A stretch of DNA of 64,000 bases, taken from the NCBI GenBank assembly GCA_036924285.1, contig JAYKYS010000009.1:3658001-3722000 (forward strand). Direction: 5' to 3'. The translations under genes were made by a program, and so were the position numbers. Below the pieces are notes generated by a model, which was not told the DNA's origin, searched no databases, and was given only the letters and a program-made list of their open reading frames with translations. This DNA is from Asterella californica (taxonomy: Eukaryota; Streptophyta; Marchantiopsida; Marchantiales; Aytoniaceae). Below are positions 21,187 to 32,437 of the stretch, piece by piece (within the stretch, counting starts at the first letter, position 1; the number at the start of each line of letters is the position of its first letter).

Positions 21187-21332
21187 TGAGGTGTATGTTG
21201 TGTGGGTCTGCCGGTGGAGCAGCCCGTATGTTGGTGTGTGATGGTTGTTCGAGAGGTTGGCACATGTCATGTTTGACTCCACCTCTCAGTGTCGTTCCTA
21301 CTGGACGGTGGATTTGTCCTCGATGTATATAG
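21187..21332 (+). pseudogene. PHD finger at the end of the RLG-M integrase
   Basis: PHD fingers bind histone H3 tails or fold as zinc modules in chromatin proteins. Here the last 45 residues give C4HC3: CMLC, then CDGC, then GWHMSC, then CPRC, with first and last Cys codons at 21192 and 21324. Spacing and the W before the final pair (GRWICPRC) match PHD fingers. It is fused in frame to the integrase C-terminus, where chromoviruses carry a chromodomain, so a role in choosing integration sites is the natural inference. The module itself is undamaged. Confidence 0.88.
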
Positions 21333-21494
21333 CGGAGATAGTCGATTAGATCTTTGCGTGGTATGGATTGCAGACAGGCGACTAACGATGAGGCGATGTA
21401 GCACCCGGCCTCCTGATCCTTGCACCCATGAAGGTGTATATCACGTAGTTGAGATATGGAGCTATCTGGAGTTAGAGAGACCTAACCGCCAGTT

Positions 21495-22017
21495 AGGGGG
21501 GCGATTGTGGTACACTTGTGTAGGTGTATGACATCGTCCATGTGTTATGTGTATGTGTGGTGTACCTCTGACAGCGATGTATGTTGTGTAGCGATGTGTA
21601 TGCGCACGACAGCTGTCACGTCAGTTTGGGCACCTCGGCTAGGTTGACCGAGTGCGAAGTGGCGCATCCCGGTAAGGCCGTTAGTGCCGTTAGGGCGAGT
21701 TGGGGAGAGAGCTCACTAGGGGTAAACTTTGCAGGTAGGGCTTGGAGGCCTTAGTTCTTTGAGCTGAGCCTTCAAGCTCCAGGCTATGGTGGATAGTCTA
21801 GTTGAGTGTAACTCGGATTCTCTTCGCGTTTAGAGTGGGTTTGGCTTGACCGTTTGTGAGTAATCCTTGTTGTGGTGTTGGAGATGGTAATTTCTCTATA
21901 CAGATTTATTGTGATATACTTGTGTATGTGTATGACATCGTCCATGTGTTATGTGTATGTGTGGTGTACCTCTGACAGCGATGTATGTTGTGTAGCGATG
22001 TGTATGCGCACGATACG
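21495..22017 (+). repeat. RLG-M 3' end: purine tract and 105-bp direct repeats
   Basis: A tract AGGGGGG at about 21495-21501 could be the polypurine tract. Directly after it, about 21504-21612 recurs at about 21909-22017 nearly unchanged, 404 bp apart. Shared landmarks are CATCGTCCATGTGTTATG, GGTGTACCTCTGACAGCGAT and GTGTATGCGCACGA. The unit between them (about 404 bp) may be a short LTR followed by the truncated start of a second one. No copy is seen upstream of gag, so LTR identity is unproven. Confidence 0.6.
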
Positions 22018-23046
22018 ATAAATGACATAAATTGATCCTTTGTGACTCAACTTTACTTATCATCCATAACATAACCATCAATCCATGTTACATGTAGGAT
22101 AAATGTTGTTCATCAATCCAAATAACAAAGAGACATTAGGCCACAAGTGAACAACAACTGACAAAAATATCTCCTTATGCACTAATCTCCATCATACTTC
22201 TTAATAAAAAAATTTATCAGAAGAACTCGATGTTCTAATTTTGATTGATAATCAAGACAACAAGTTTGGACTCTAGAATATCTTGAACATTCTAACTATC
22301 ATAGACTATCACTCATAGATCATTGAAGAAGTAATTTCTTCTTTCTATATGTCTTAAATCTGTCCAAATCATTAACACTCCTCTTCTTTTCACAAACCAT
22401 CTTCTCATGCGTAATATACTCACGCTTGAATTACGATATCTCGACATCTTGCATGTATGCTTAAGATCCTTCAGTAGCGCAAGTTGTGCCCTAAGTTACC
22501 CTTTACATATAGTCAAACAATATTAACAATACGTGTATTCAGCTCCAGAATGACAGTCAGACCCCTTCTTTCTCTTAGTAGTGATGACTAATTATCTAGT
22601 TAGAATCTTGCATAGAGAATCTAGGTTAATACTTTGCTTCTTTTGAAACTCATAACTCCAGGATTAAGATCCAACAAAGCAAACTAAAGTGTCTATGTGA
22701 AGCTTACAAAGAGAATGAAGAATAAAAAATCAAAGTCTCCTTCTTGCCAAATTGGTGTCTTTGAAGTGATCATGCACACCCTCAAAATATGTCTTTCATG
22801 TAAGAAGCTAATCTTTGGTCATCAAGATGCATCATAAATTAGTAAACATAGCATACATATGTTTTCTTGAACGACACAGAACGAGTGAGAGTTTATTTAT
22901 AAAATTGGGTTAAACTATGTTAGAATCCTTCCCAAAAGAAGAGTTTGAGCATAATTAAAGTTCCTTCATATTTTCTTTCCAACATGTTTACTCTTTTTGG
23001 ACCAGATTATATCTCTCCATATTTGTCAAGAAGTTGAATCATAAAA

Positions 23047-23300
23047 GAAATGGATTGAACAAGTTCTTTACCTACATCAATGTATTTAACTAGCCGAGAT
23101 GTATTTTTGTACATCACATCGTTCATACTAAAAAATGGATTGAACAATTTTCTTACTTGCATCAACATATTTAACTAACGAGTTGTACTTTGTACATCAC
23201 ATCTTCTATATTAAAACATGGATTGAACAATTTCCTTACCTACATCAACATCTATAACTAACTAACTGTATTTTTGCACATCACATTGTCTATACTAAAA
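23047..23300 (+). repeat. Tandem repeat, about 85 bp x 3
   Basis: Units opening with TGGATTGAACAA start at 23051, 23136 and 23219. Each contains a TACATCAA(C/T) segment, a TTAACTA or TAACTAA segment and GTACATCACAT or GCACATCACAT, ending in TATACTAAA or TATATTAAA. They are moderately diverged. A smaller two-copy repeat (about 50 bp, GTAAGTGTAA...GATATTCACAAG) follows at 23412-23515. Confidence 0.8.
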
Positions 23301-23804
23301 AATGAAACTTTTCTTTGGGACACTAACACCAAGCAAAGAAGTCGATCATTCGCACTTCTACTACATATTTATGGAGATGACACATCATATAGTTTTGATA
23401 GGAGCCATTCGAGAGATTGATGTAAGTGTAATGATGAAATATTCACAAGCTACAATAGAGATAATTGAAGTAAGTGTAAAGGTGAGATATTCACAAGATA
23501 CAAAAAATGAATACATTATTGTGTCAAAGAAGTCAACAAGGAAGACTAGCAATTCCTCCATGATGTCTTAACAAACATTCCCTTGCCAACGACCAAGTCC
23601 AGCTCAAGGACATAAGAATCTCATAATAAAGTCTCCAAGGAAAGAAATTGAAAAGTAAAAGTTATACATCAAAGCAAATTAACATTCACATCTTCCAATT
23701 TACGCTCTGCACTAAGAAGCATGAAAAAATTATCTGTTGAACTATAGAATGGTCCACTAGTCAACAATTGAGAAACTTTGAGTAGTTGCAAGACCAAGTA
23801 CACA

Positions 23805-24160
23805 TGTTTTAAAAGTCTTAAACCTAGAGTTTGAGTATAAAAACATGAATGTGAATATTTCAATTCCTCCTAGTGTATGTTGAGTCTGAAGAAAGATTCA
23901 CTTTTGTTCCAAGAAACCTTGAAATTTTCATCTTAAATTTTCTTTATCAATACTCAATAGTTTGTCCCGAGATGAACTTAAAGCTTTACTTCGATTCTTT
24001 ATTTTGCAGATTCCAAGTTGGGATGAGGACATACTCACCAAAATCATTTTTTGCATAACAGTTAAATTTCTCAGTTCTCTAATAATAAACCTGGAAAATA
24101 AGATCTTATGGGTCACTTGGAGCACACCTTCGAGCTACACTTATCAAGGGAGGTGGAAGA
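23805..24160 (+). repeat. AT-rich dispersed repeat, copy 1
   Basis: Aligns with 30655-30975 and 53355-53720 in the same orientation. Shared order: GAGT(C/A)TGAA(G/A), TTTTGTTCC or similar, AAACCTTGAAAT, TACTCAATA, GATGAA, TTAAATTTCTCAGTT, AATAAGAT, GGGT(C/T)AC. It has no coding capacity. It may be a non-autonomous element of unknown class. Confidence 0.6.
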
Positions 24161-26197
24161 ATAAAAAGAATGACTGGATAATACATATCTACACATCGAG
24201 ATGAACATACTTATTGACATACCGATTAGTTAACATAAGTATTACTAAAATAGAGACTCGAAGTCGAATCAAATATGAAAAAAGTAACAAAATAATTAAT
24301 ATGCTTGAGGGATGTGGATTCTTTCTACACTCTCTGCATTTCGCAAGACTCTAACACTAGACTCTTAATAATTGAACAATAGATGTATAATTAAGCTAAT
24401 AAAGTTAACAATACATGTGTAATTAGGTGTCTACTCGTTCAGACCAAACTAGAAATATTTCTCAAAGTAGTTTCATTCAGATACTTACTATTCAACTCTA
24501 TTCAAATTCATGTACTTACAAGGTTTGGTTTGAAAATGATTTTAGTTTAAACGATGGACCCCTAAAATAACTCATATAAGTAATCCAACGATACTACCTA
24601 ACTAATTTAAACTAAATCTAAAATAGAATACGATTCGATTCAAGATTGAATGGTTCAAAATTATAATTTACAAAATTTATTTATTTTAACAAAAAACTCA
24701 AAGAAACCTTGCAAAATCAGATCAACTTCTCTTATCTCTTAGGAAGTCGATTAGATTTTCTTTTATGCCTTAAAACGATTCGAACTACAGTTTAAAAAGT
24801 TAAATTGCTGCTTACGTCCCTTGAAAGTTTGGTGTGTTTTGCATGTGATTCAAAATTGTCCTTTTATTATATTCCACGGGCCAGGCATTAACCAGTTTGT
24901 CTAGCGGACAACCGGCAAAATATGTAACTATAACTAAGTGTCGCTTCTTGTCAAGTTCTTCATGACATGAATTGGCATTTTTCCCCATTAGCTTTTCTAG
25001 CTTGAATATTTTCTTCAGTATCATTTAACTTCGAAAGTTTAAGTGATTTAGGGTAAACCGTTAAACAGTTTCATGATTTAACTGATTCTCCATATTACAG
25101 TTTGACTTGAAACGGTTTCAGTTTAATGATCCGGTTCACTCTCTTAATTCCTTATTAATATCTAATATGTATATTATATTCATCTCATGTACACTTAAAA
25201 ATCCGGAGTGCTTCCATTAATTGATCCACTAACCCTTCCGACGAGAAAAGTTAAGGTATATTAATGTGCAAATGAAATGATATTATTTTTTAATTTGGTC
25301 TTGGACTTACCTTCTTAGCAGCACTAGAGTCAGCGTTTCATTTACGGATTCTGTCCGGATCGTTAACCTTTGCAGCTCCAGCACTGCTTAACACTTAACT
25401 CTTATAGAAGAGTTTGATATTTTAAAGCAACTTACATAATGTTTCTGTATTTATCTGTAACCAAGACCAAACCGTTTCAAAATATCTGAATCCAACAATT
25501 TACGGACCAAATCATTTTTTAAAGTCTCTGAAACTTACCCATTGTTTACAAAGATAAACCGTTAAAAGATTATTCATATGAAAAAGCGAATCGTTCCAAA
25601 AGAAAATCATTTCAAAAACTCTTAACTAAAGAATTTCTGAACCGAACCAAGTAGAACAAGAATGCGAAAATAGTTCGGTCATGTACGATCCAGACTGCAG
25701 TTCTGGACTGAACCAGGGATCACTCCTACCATTTACAGAAATTCATTTTCTTTATATTATTTTGTTGAAAGGCGACGGTATGCCGCGAGAGTTTATTAAT
25801 GGTTTTGGTTTTGGTTTATCGATTTAAGTGGTTTGGTTTAAATGGTTGACGTGGTTCGCTTTAACTAATATTCTGATTTAAGTGGCTCGATTTGAATGAT
25901 ATTTTGATTTTTAAGTGGTACAATCTAAATGGTTTCGTGGTTCAGTTTATATGATTTCCAGCTTTAGTTCTTCTGTTTAAGTTCTGAATTCTGTTTAACC
26001 GGTTCCGTCCATAATGGTTCGGTAGAACCGGTTGAAAGCGAACCAGGCCGGAGCCTACTCTCAACATGCATTGATCAATCAACCGTATTCCAGTCAGATG
26101 TGCTAAAATGGAGTACTTGATGGTTTCAGAGTTTGCAAGATCCTTTCTCAAGAGATTTGAGATTTGAAGGGGGAACATTCGACAAGAATCTCCAGCC

Positions 26198-26205
26198 TAT
26201 ATAAA
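26198..26205 (+). promoter_or_regulatory. TATA box ahead of the 26.3-kb ORF
   Basis: TATATAAA in an otherwise GC-richer context. An initiation site about 30 bp downstream would put the transcript start near 26230, ahead of the ATG at 26373. Confidence 0.4.
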
Positions 26206-26336
26206 CTGCCGAGCATCGTTGGCTGAATTGTGTGACATCTTTGAGAGAGACGATTTCGTGATCTTGGGAGCGAATGTTTTGTGGGAAGAACTTCTAACGT
26301 TTGGGGCTGTTGTGATCCGCATCGAGTGCATTCACC

Positions 26337-26826
26337 TTGATCTTTGCTTCTTTGATTCTTTCCTTCGTTCGGAAAATGAATGCGTTCGTGGCAATGAAGT
26401 GCACTCGGGGAACTCTCCTCGTCTTCTGCCTTTGTCTGCTTCTGCTGATAGGCGAAAGCGTGGCGAGAACTTTCCAGATCGAAGGTCGGGAGCCTTTCTG
26501 TTTATCTCTGCATGTTGAGAAAGGATCGTACTATGCATTCGGAGTCAGAAGTTAACTCAGGATCTAGAACTCCTTCCCTACAGATAAATTCCTTGACTTG
26601 TAAGCATATTCCTGTCTGATGATATTAAGCCGTCATGTTCTGCAGATGCCGTGGATTCCTTCCCGTGTCTGCTCCCATTGTGCTGCTGCGACTCTCATTC
26701 TTGGTTCTGCCCCTTCAAACATATGTGCTGTTGCTGAAGAGGAAACTCATCAAGGAAGAGAAGGTCAAATGTGCAGACCCAACGCTGCAGGCACAGGCTG
26801 ACCAATGTTACGTGCATATTTTGTGA
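26337..26826 (+). CDS. Possible short secreted-protein gene (first exons), unknown
   Basis: A frame at 26337-26555 has an ATG at 26373 followed by a strong signal peptide: a long Leu/Val/Cys-rich core (LLVFCLCLLLLIG) and an ESVA-RT cleavage-like site. About 30 residues follow before a stop. A likely acceptor (TTCTGCAG) near 26647 begins a second open stretch with a hydrophobic helix and a KCADPTLQ tail ending at 26826. A TATA box lies upstream. No protein family is recognised. It may be a real small gene, or the remains of one; exon borders are guesses. Confidence 0.3.
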
Positions 26827-27799
26827 AAGTGATGTAGCGTATCGGTTCCTAGATCCGCAATGGAACTACGTCAGTTGGGCTGGTAATGGCTGGCTGGTAA
26901 CATATTCTTTTCTGTTTGATTTTGCCATGATAAAACGGTCTATACTTTGATGCAGAATTGCATGTGTATATGAGGCCCGACGTTCTCTTAATTACCGCAC
27001 ATCAGACTCTCCTCTGAACGTGCTCTGTCATTATATGCTCTTGTCATTCCCACGTTCATCCGATCATACTGCAAGAAAGCTCTGGTGTGTGGTTGTGGAT
27101 GTTGTGATGGAGTTTGTTGAGAATGCATAGAGCAAGAGTAAGCACTAAGTACTGCTATGCATGTCCAAGAACTGACTTTAACAGTCAGTAAGGCTCTCCA
27201 TGGAGCTTTAGAAATGGGTGTAATGATGTGTGACACTGGCTCTTATTGATGGGTTCTTATTTCACTAACCTTTACTTTCACTACTCTATTAGGAAACACC
27301 GACTCTAAGTTCAGCTCGCTTCGTGAAGAGTTCCAATCTACACTAATCATGACCTCTTCTCGTGAGGAAGAGGTCTATCAGAGATCGAATTAACACCAAA
27401 AACAGATTTTTAATTCGTCCATTCTCACCGTTCCTCTATTCCAGATGCACAGCTTAGTTGCTTGCACTCTACTATAAGCTTAAATCGGATATGCAACTCG
27501 GACACGTGGACATAGCCATAGTCGTGTTACTGCAGACCTCCACCAGACAGCTAGACCTATGGAACCCTTTCGCCACTAACAAGGTGAAGATGAATAAAAG
27601 TTTCAATATAGCATCACGAGTAGTCTCACTTTGAGTGACGGAAATGATGATGAAATCATACAGAAAAGAAGAACTCATCTTTTGCATTTCTCAAGCTTCA
27701 TTTAGACACTTTTTACATACTCTGCACACGAAATGATGGACATGCAGAGAAACGTATCAACTCTTCACGACTCGTTAGGACTCTTCAAGAGTTACTTGA
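26827..27799. other. Gene-less stretch
   Basis: No gene, clear repeat or RNA gene is seen here. Short frames on both strands lack any domain. Confidence 0.5.
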
Positions 27800-30200
27800 T
27801 CAGAGATTTATATTCGAGATACGATCTGAGAGCAAGGACGTGACAACGATGCATACGCCATTGGGCTTGGTTAAGATTTGTACCCTACCACAAGGAGTTA
27901 CTAACTCAGTGGCACACATGATGAACTAAATGAACAAGATCTTAAGACATTTCATTCTTGAGAAGACTATGTTGTTTCTAGAGGAAGTCTTGAGGGGATC
28001 ACTAATTAATTTTGTTAACATAGGTGAGAGTAAAATAAGATATTTTTATACAAAAAAAAAAGTTTCAAATCTTTTTTTGTAAAAATAGGATATTTTATAT
28101 CTCTTTTGAAGTTTTAAATTAAAAAGAGGTCCTGAAAAATTCAAAAGTGATATTTTTATTAAAATATTTCTTCTTTTATACTTAAATAAAAAAATAAAAT
28201 AAGATATTTGATTTATGACTTGACTCGCATGTGGTATGAAAATATAGATCTAAGTGAACCTCTCCAATGACGACGTGCCTATTAAGAGATGTATAGAGGA
28301 TGAAAAGGACGAAGCCTTAAACCAAAGAGAGTGTCAGTGATATGCCGTCAATCACATCAAGGGTTGTGAGAAGATCTTATCTCGATCGGAGGAAGTTCAT
28401 CTCACGCTATCAAGCATGAAGTCCACATTTGGAGTTAGAGAAGTTCTAGTCGTGGATCGTCTATATGGTTCATTTGATCGTAAGCCGGATCCAAGCAAGA
28501 TAGATGCTATCGGAAGGATGAAGGAGGTTTGCAACTCTTTGACAGAAGTGCGGAGGTTCTTTGGTGCATGTGTGTTCTATCACATTTGGATGCACATGTG
28601 GCAGATCCGTTGTATGGATTATTATGCAAAGGACATCGCTTCACATAGGAAGAGGAGCATACATATGCAGTGCGGAAGCTGAAATAATTATTGTCATCTC
28701 CTCCAATTTTGAGAAGGATTGACTACACAGAAGGTAGATTGATGGTTCTTACAATGGACACTAGTCCAGTTGTAATCAGTTGGACAATCGAGCAAAATGA
28801 CACAAATGGGGATAGATTTGCAGTTAGGTTCATAGCAGAAGTGTTAAGCGCTCGCTAATGTGCTTATCCGCAAGTGAAAAGAGAATTGTGGAGTATTATC
28901 TCGATGATGAAAATCGAGGAGTATTAGCCGAGGCATCAACTTGATGAAGACAGATCGTCTATCATTGTTAGAGATGACCATAAATTTTACGACTCTAGAT
29001 ATCACAATGCTACATTGATTGTGGATATCAGATTGTTGAATCTGCAGTTTAGGCATATTGCATGGAAGGATAATTTAATGATACATATGTTATCACGAGC
29101 TCAATATGATGGAGAAGAAGACATGGTTGAAGATATAGAATATGTGGGTGCAAAGTTCTACACTGTTGTACACACATGGAGGGAAGATGAGTTGTTCATA
29201 GAAAGGTTGTATGAAAGTGAATTGCTCGACATTGGGGGATACCTCAATACTCTAACCAAGCAAGTTGGTTGGACTGACGAGTAGTTTCGAAAGATTACTT
29301 ACAACTTTGTTGCAAGGTAGGTTTCTGTGGAAGCGATAGAAGCAAAAAGATAGAATGTCGTTACAAGTGGTCTGTGAGAAAAAAGATCAACGAATGCTGC
29401 TCAGAGAAATTCATGAGAATTTATGGACAAGACATCGAGAGATTTGAGTCACTTTTATCAAACTGAAGAAGTAATATTGGTGGAAGAACATGTACAAGGA
29501 TGTCGTACTTTCCGTAGAATCTTGCTTAACTTATCAAATGTGCTAGAACATCTGACATCAGGTCGGGTTACATCCAACTTATCAGTTGGTGATTCATTTC
29601 AAAATAGGCCGTGGATTTGATAACGATTTGGATATGACAAATGAGGTACTTGATGCTTGCTCACGAGGATTTGTCGACCAAGACGAAGGAATGATGCTTC
29701 GGACAAAGATAACTAAAGAGGTCTGTCGGTTTTTGTTGGAAGAGATTGTTTGTCAATATGGGGGTGTGGGGAAGATTACTGCAGATCGAGGGGAGCTAGA
29801 TGCACATAAGCTCGTGAGTTCTTTGCGAGGTATGAGGTGAAGATGTCCTTTACAATTGCTTACAACCCCGAAAGAAATGCTAAGAGCGAGCGTGACCATC
29901 CACCTATCATGAAAGCGTTGATGAAGGCTTGCAACGGAAGAGCACGCGAGTGTCTCATCTCTTATCGTTTGCATTATAGGCTGAACGTACGACATACAAC
30001 TCAGTGCAGGCTACATGTCCGTTGAGCTCATGATAGATCAAAATCTATCATGCCCATTGAAGAACAGATTTTCATATGGAGTGTGTTACCTTGGGAGGAC
30101 AATCTAAAGAAAGAAGAGTTTTTGACAATTTGTATCTGACAACTAGAACGGAGATCAGACGAAGATGAAGTTATTCCGGAAAGGTTGAAACCACTCCATG
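27800..30200 (+). pseudogene. Decayed RLG-C pol fragment (RT to integrase)
   Basis: The translated pieces match the pol of RLG-C at 42776-45800. They are an RT piece (RYD, then MHTPLGLVKICTLPQG-like residues at 27820-27950), a post-RT piece (STFGVREVLVVDRLYGSFDRK at 28425-28490), an RNase H end with LNLQFRHIAWKDN at 29035-29080, and integrase pieces at 29740-30180 (ITADRGELDAH, then AYNPERNAKSERDHPP). Many stops and shifts are present. Both ends are ragged and no LTR is attached. A 290-bp AT-rich insertion splits the RT box. Confidence 0.82.
27977..28267 (+). other. AT-rich insertion in the RT catalytic box
   Basis: Compared with RLG-C (about 45200), the sequence is colinear up to the codons before FLDD and resumes right after, with about 290 bp of very AT-rich DNA between. 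The edges read AGAGG...CCTCT, a weak inverted terminal match. It may be a small non-autonomous DNA element; no target duplication was resolved. Confidence 0.45.
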
Positions 30201-32437
30201 TAATATTTTCTTAATTGCTTACTGCATAAGTTATAACACAAAAAAGATATACTTATGATGTAAATGACTAAAGGGATCGTGCTCTTGTGGAAGTAATAAT
30301 TATTTATTTATATTTGTTGGTATATCTTAGTGATATGAAATTATTTTTTTTGTTTAGTTCTTTTTTTTAGGCCTCTTTTTTTTAGGCCTCTTAGGCCATC
30401 TTAGTGATATGATAACGTGCAGAGAGAAGCATCAGCCGAATCTGATACACGGAGAGCATGTGCAACCAGAATTTGAATGTAACGTGGAGAGCAGTGCGAC
30501 GAAAAAACTTTTGCTATCAAGTTTCCTGCAGGAGCATCTGCTTCTATGCACGCCAAGAGCTATCTTGGACGAGTGTGAACAGACTGGTGAAACAGTTTCA
30601 GTTAGAAGTTAAAATTAAGATTGTACCTCAATAAAAATATGAAATGGAATATTATTTTGTTTTCCCAATGTATTTTGAGTATGAAGAAACTTTTTTCTTT
30701 TGTTCCGAAAAACCTGTAAAATTTCTGCTTGACATCTCTGTCAATACTCAATAATGTTTCCAGGTGAATCATAACTTGTAAAACTGATGAGTAGCTTTAA
30801 GTTGATTTTGTATTTCACTAATTCTATATTAGAATATAAAAATAATCACCAAAAACAATTTTCTGCATAAAATTTAAATTTCTCAGTTGTCTGAAAGCAA
30901 ACCCGCAAGATCTATTGGGTTACCAGGAGCACTTGTACTCCTACTCCGGGATTAACTTATCGCAGCGCTACTTTGTACTGGCGTAAACCTCCTCCGATGG
31001 AAATGTCTACACGCTATAAACCAGTGCGAAAAGCATCAAATTCGAACATAGTGGGGGTTATTGGTGCGCCGGCTGGGTATGCTCTCTGCTACGTGCTTAA
31101 AATGGCTTTGGAGTACGTCTGTGGTGGAAATTGCTACATGCATGAGTGTTGCTTGCGTTGCAGCTGTATTTGTTTGTACTGTTGAACTTGGATATACTCA
31201 AATGAAGAGAAAGTTGGTCAAAGACTGCACTACGCGAATTTAAATTCGCTTCTCAGTTCCACAACTTCTACGTTTGTACAGTAATGTGGGAAGAATCAGA
31301 AGCAACCAAGTCTGCGAAGTGGTTCTACATATGCCACTTTATGGTGGAAGTTCGTTGCAAAAGTCGTTTGTAAACTGCACGAACCTGGACCGTGCTATAC
31401 ATTCTACTTCTCATTGTAATCCACTTTCTTAGGTCAGACACGTGTAGACTGAATGTCCCATGACTAACCTAATCGGATCGCGCGTTCAACAGAAATGGCG
31501 TCATAACAATTTTTGCTACAAGCAACGGAAAATCGATGGTCCCAACCGATGATGCTGAACACTCAATCGCATGGGGCTGCCTGCGCAGTACGTAATTCAG
31601 TTTCGGATCCCGATGTTTCATTAATCGTGAAGTGTATACTGTAGATACGTAATCTCCAATAGTCCCAAGATGTCTTTTAATGGGGCATTTTTATTGATGC
31701 TGCCAAGTTATGCCAGGCTTTTTTGAAACTTAACCCAATTTGCGATCTTTTCTTTGTGCATATCTAGGTTGATGTCGTAAACATTGCGTGCCTGTTATCT
31801 GCTATGAACGTAGTGATTACTATCACTTTCCTTCTTCCACTGTTGATTTACAAATGCGTTCATATCCAGAAGAAGAATTCTTGCAGTAACTAACTTAACT
31901 ACTCGCAGGAGCGAAGCAATTTTTTTAAGGCGGACATTCCTCTTAATCCCAACTACGGATAGACACTGAGAAATAGGATGTTCAAACAGATCAATAAGTT
32001 TGTTGCATATGCAACTGTTGCAGCCTGTCAGACCCGAGGTTTCACCGCCACGGAAGCTCATTTTTCTCTACCTTGACAAACAAAATCGAAGTGGGGACAG
32101 TTGAAGTAATGGCCACTTTTTTCATTGACGACACTTCTCATTCCGGTGAAGTATAATATCTATCGTGATGATCCTGCAAAATTTCACGGAGGGTTCCGGC
32201 AGCTATCGTGGACCTCATCAACTAGGAGCTGAACGGGAGAAGTACATTGTTATTTCGCTCTTGTGCTTTCCCGGACAATGGAGAAAGAAACTTCCATGTA
32301 TTTTGAGGGAAGAAATCTGATGCCTGGTTGATGTATGTTTCAGATATGATGATTCAGCACGACGATAAGGTTGCCCGTCACCCCATGGAGATGGCCACTT
32401 CGCCAGCTCTGTATTCAAAATTTTCAGTACCCGGACT
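30201..32437. other. Gene-less stretch with a dispersed repeat
   Basis: No gene is recognised. Position 30655-30975 is copy 2 of the AT-rich dispersed repeat (see 23805-24160). The part next to 32437 is probably the 3' untranslated region and flank of the GT43 gene on the minus strand. Confidence 0.5.
30655..30975 (+). repeat. AT-rich dispersed repeat, copy 2
   Basis: Aligns with copies 1 and 3: GAGTATGAAGAAAC, TTTTGTTCC, AAACCTGTAAAATTT, CAATACTCAATA, ATCATAACTTGTAAA, TCACCAAAA, TTAAATTTCTCAGTT and GGGTTACC in the same order. Confidence 0.6.

Larger units (their letters stand above)
2441..22017 (+). mobile_element. RLG-M: Ty3/gypsy element with DNA methyltransferase and PHD finger
   Basis: One plus-strand element reads gag, two zinc knuckles, protease, C5 DNA methyltransferase, reverse transcriptase, RNase H, integrase, PHD finger. 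The RT-RNase H-integrase order makes it Ty3/gypsy (Metaviridae). From the end of the protease (about 5630) to 21332 the frame is unbroken by shifts once two nested insertions (9123-11152 and 11730-20481) and their 4-bp duplications are discounted. It is interrupted by stops at 4412 TAG, 4469 TAG, 6196 TAG, 6361 TAG, 6559 TAG, 7414 TAG and 20607 TGA, and by one frameshift near 5620. The copy is inactive. Terminal borders are uncertain: the 3' side ends in a 105-bp sequence repeated 404 bp apart, and the 5' side runs into the 2441-2810 repeat. Confidence 0.88.
22018..26190. other. AT-rich gene-less stretch
   Basis: No gene is recognised. It contains the tandem repeats at 23047-23300 and 23412-23515, a dispersed repeat at 23805-24160, and between about 24480 and 26060 many degenerate runs of the type GGTTTGGTTT/AAACCGAACC (for example 25800-25960), a simple-sequence-like texture. 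Short frames here have no coding character. Confidence 0.6.
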
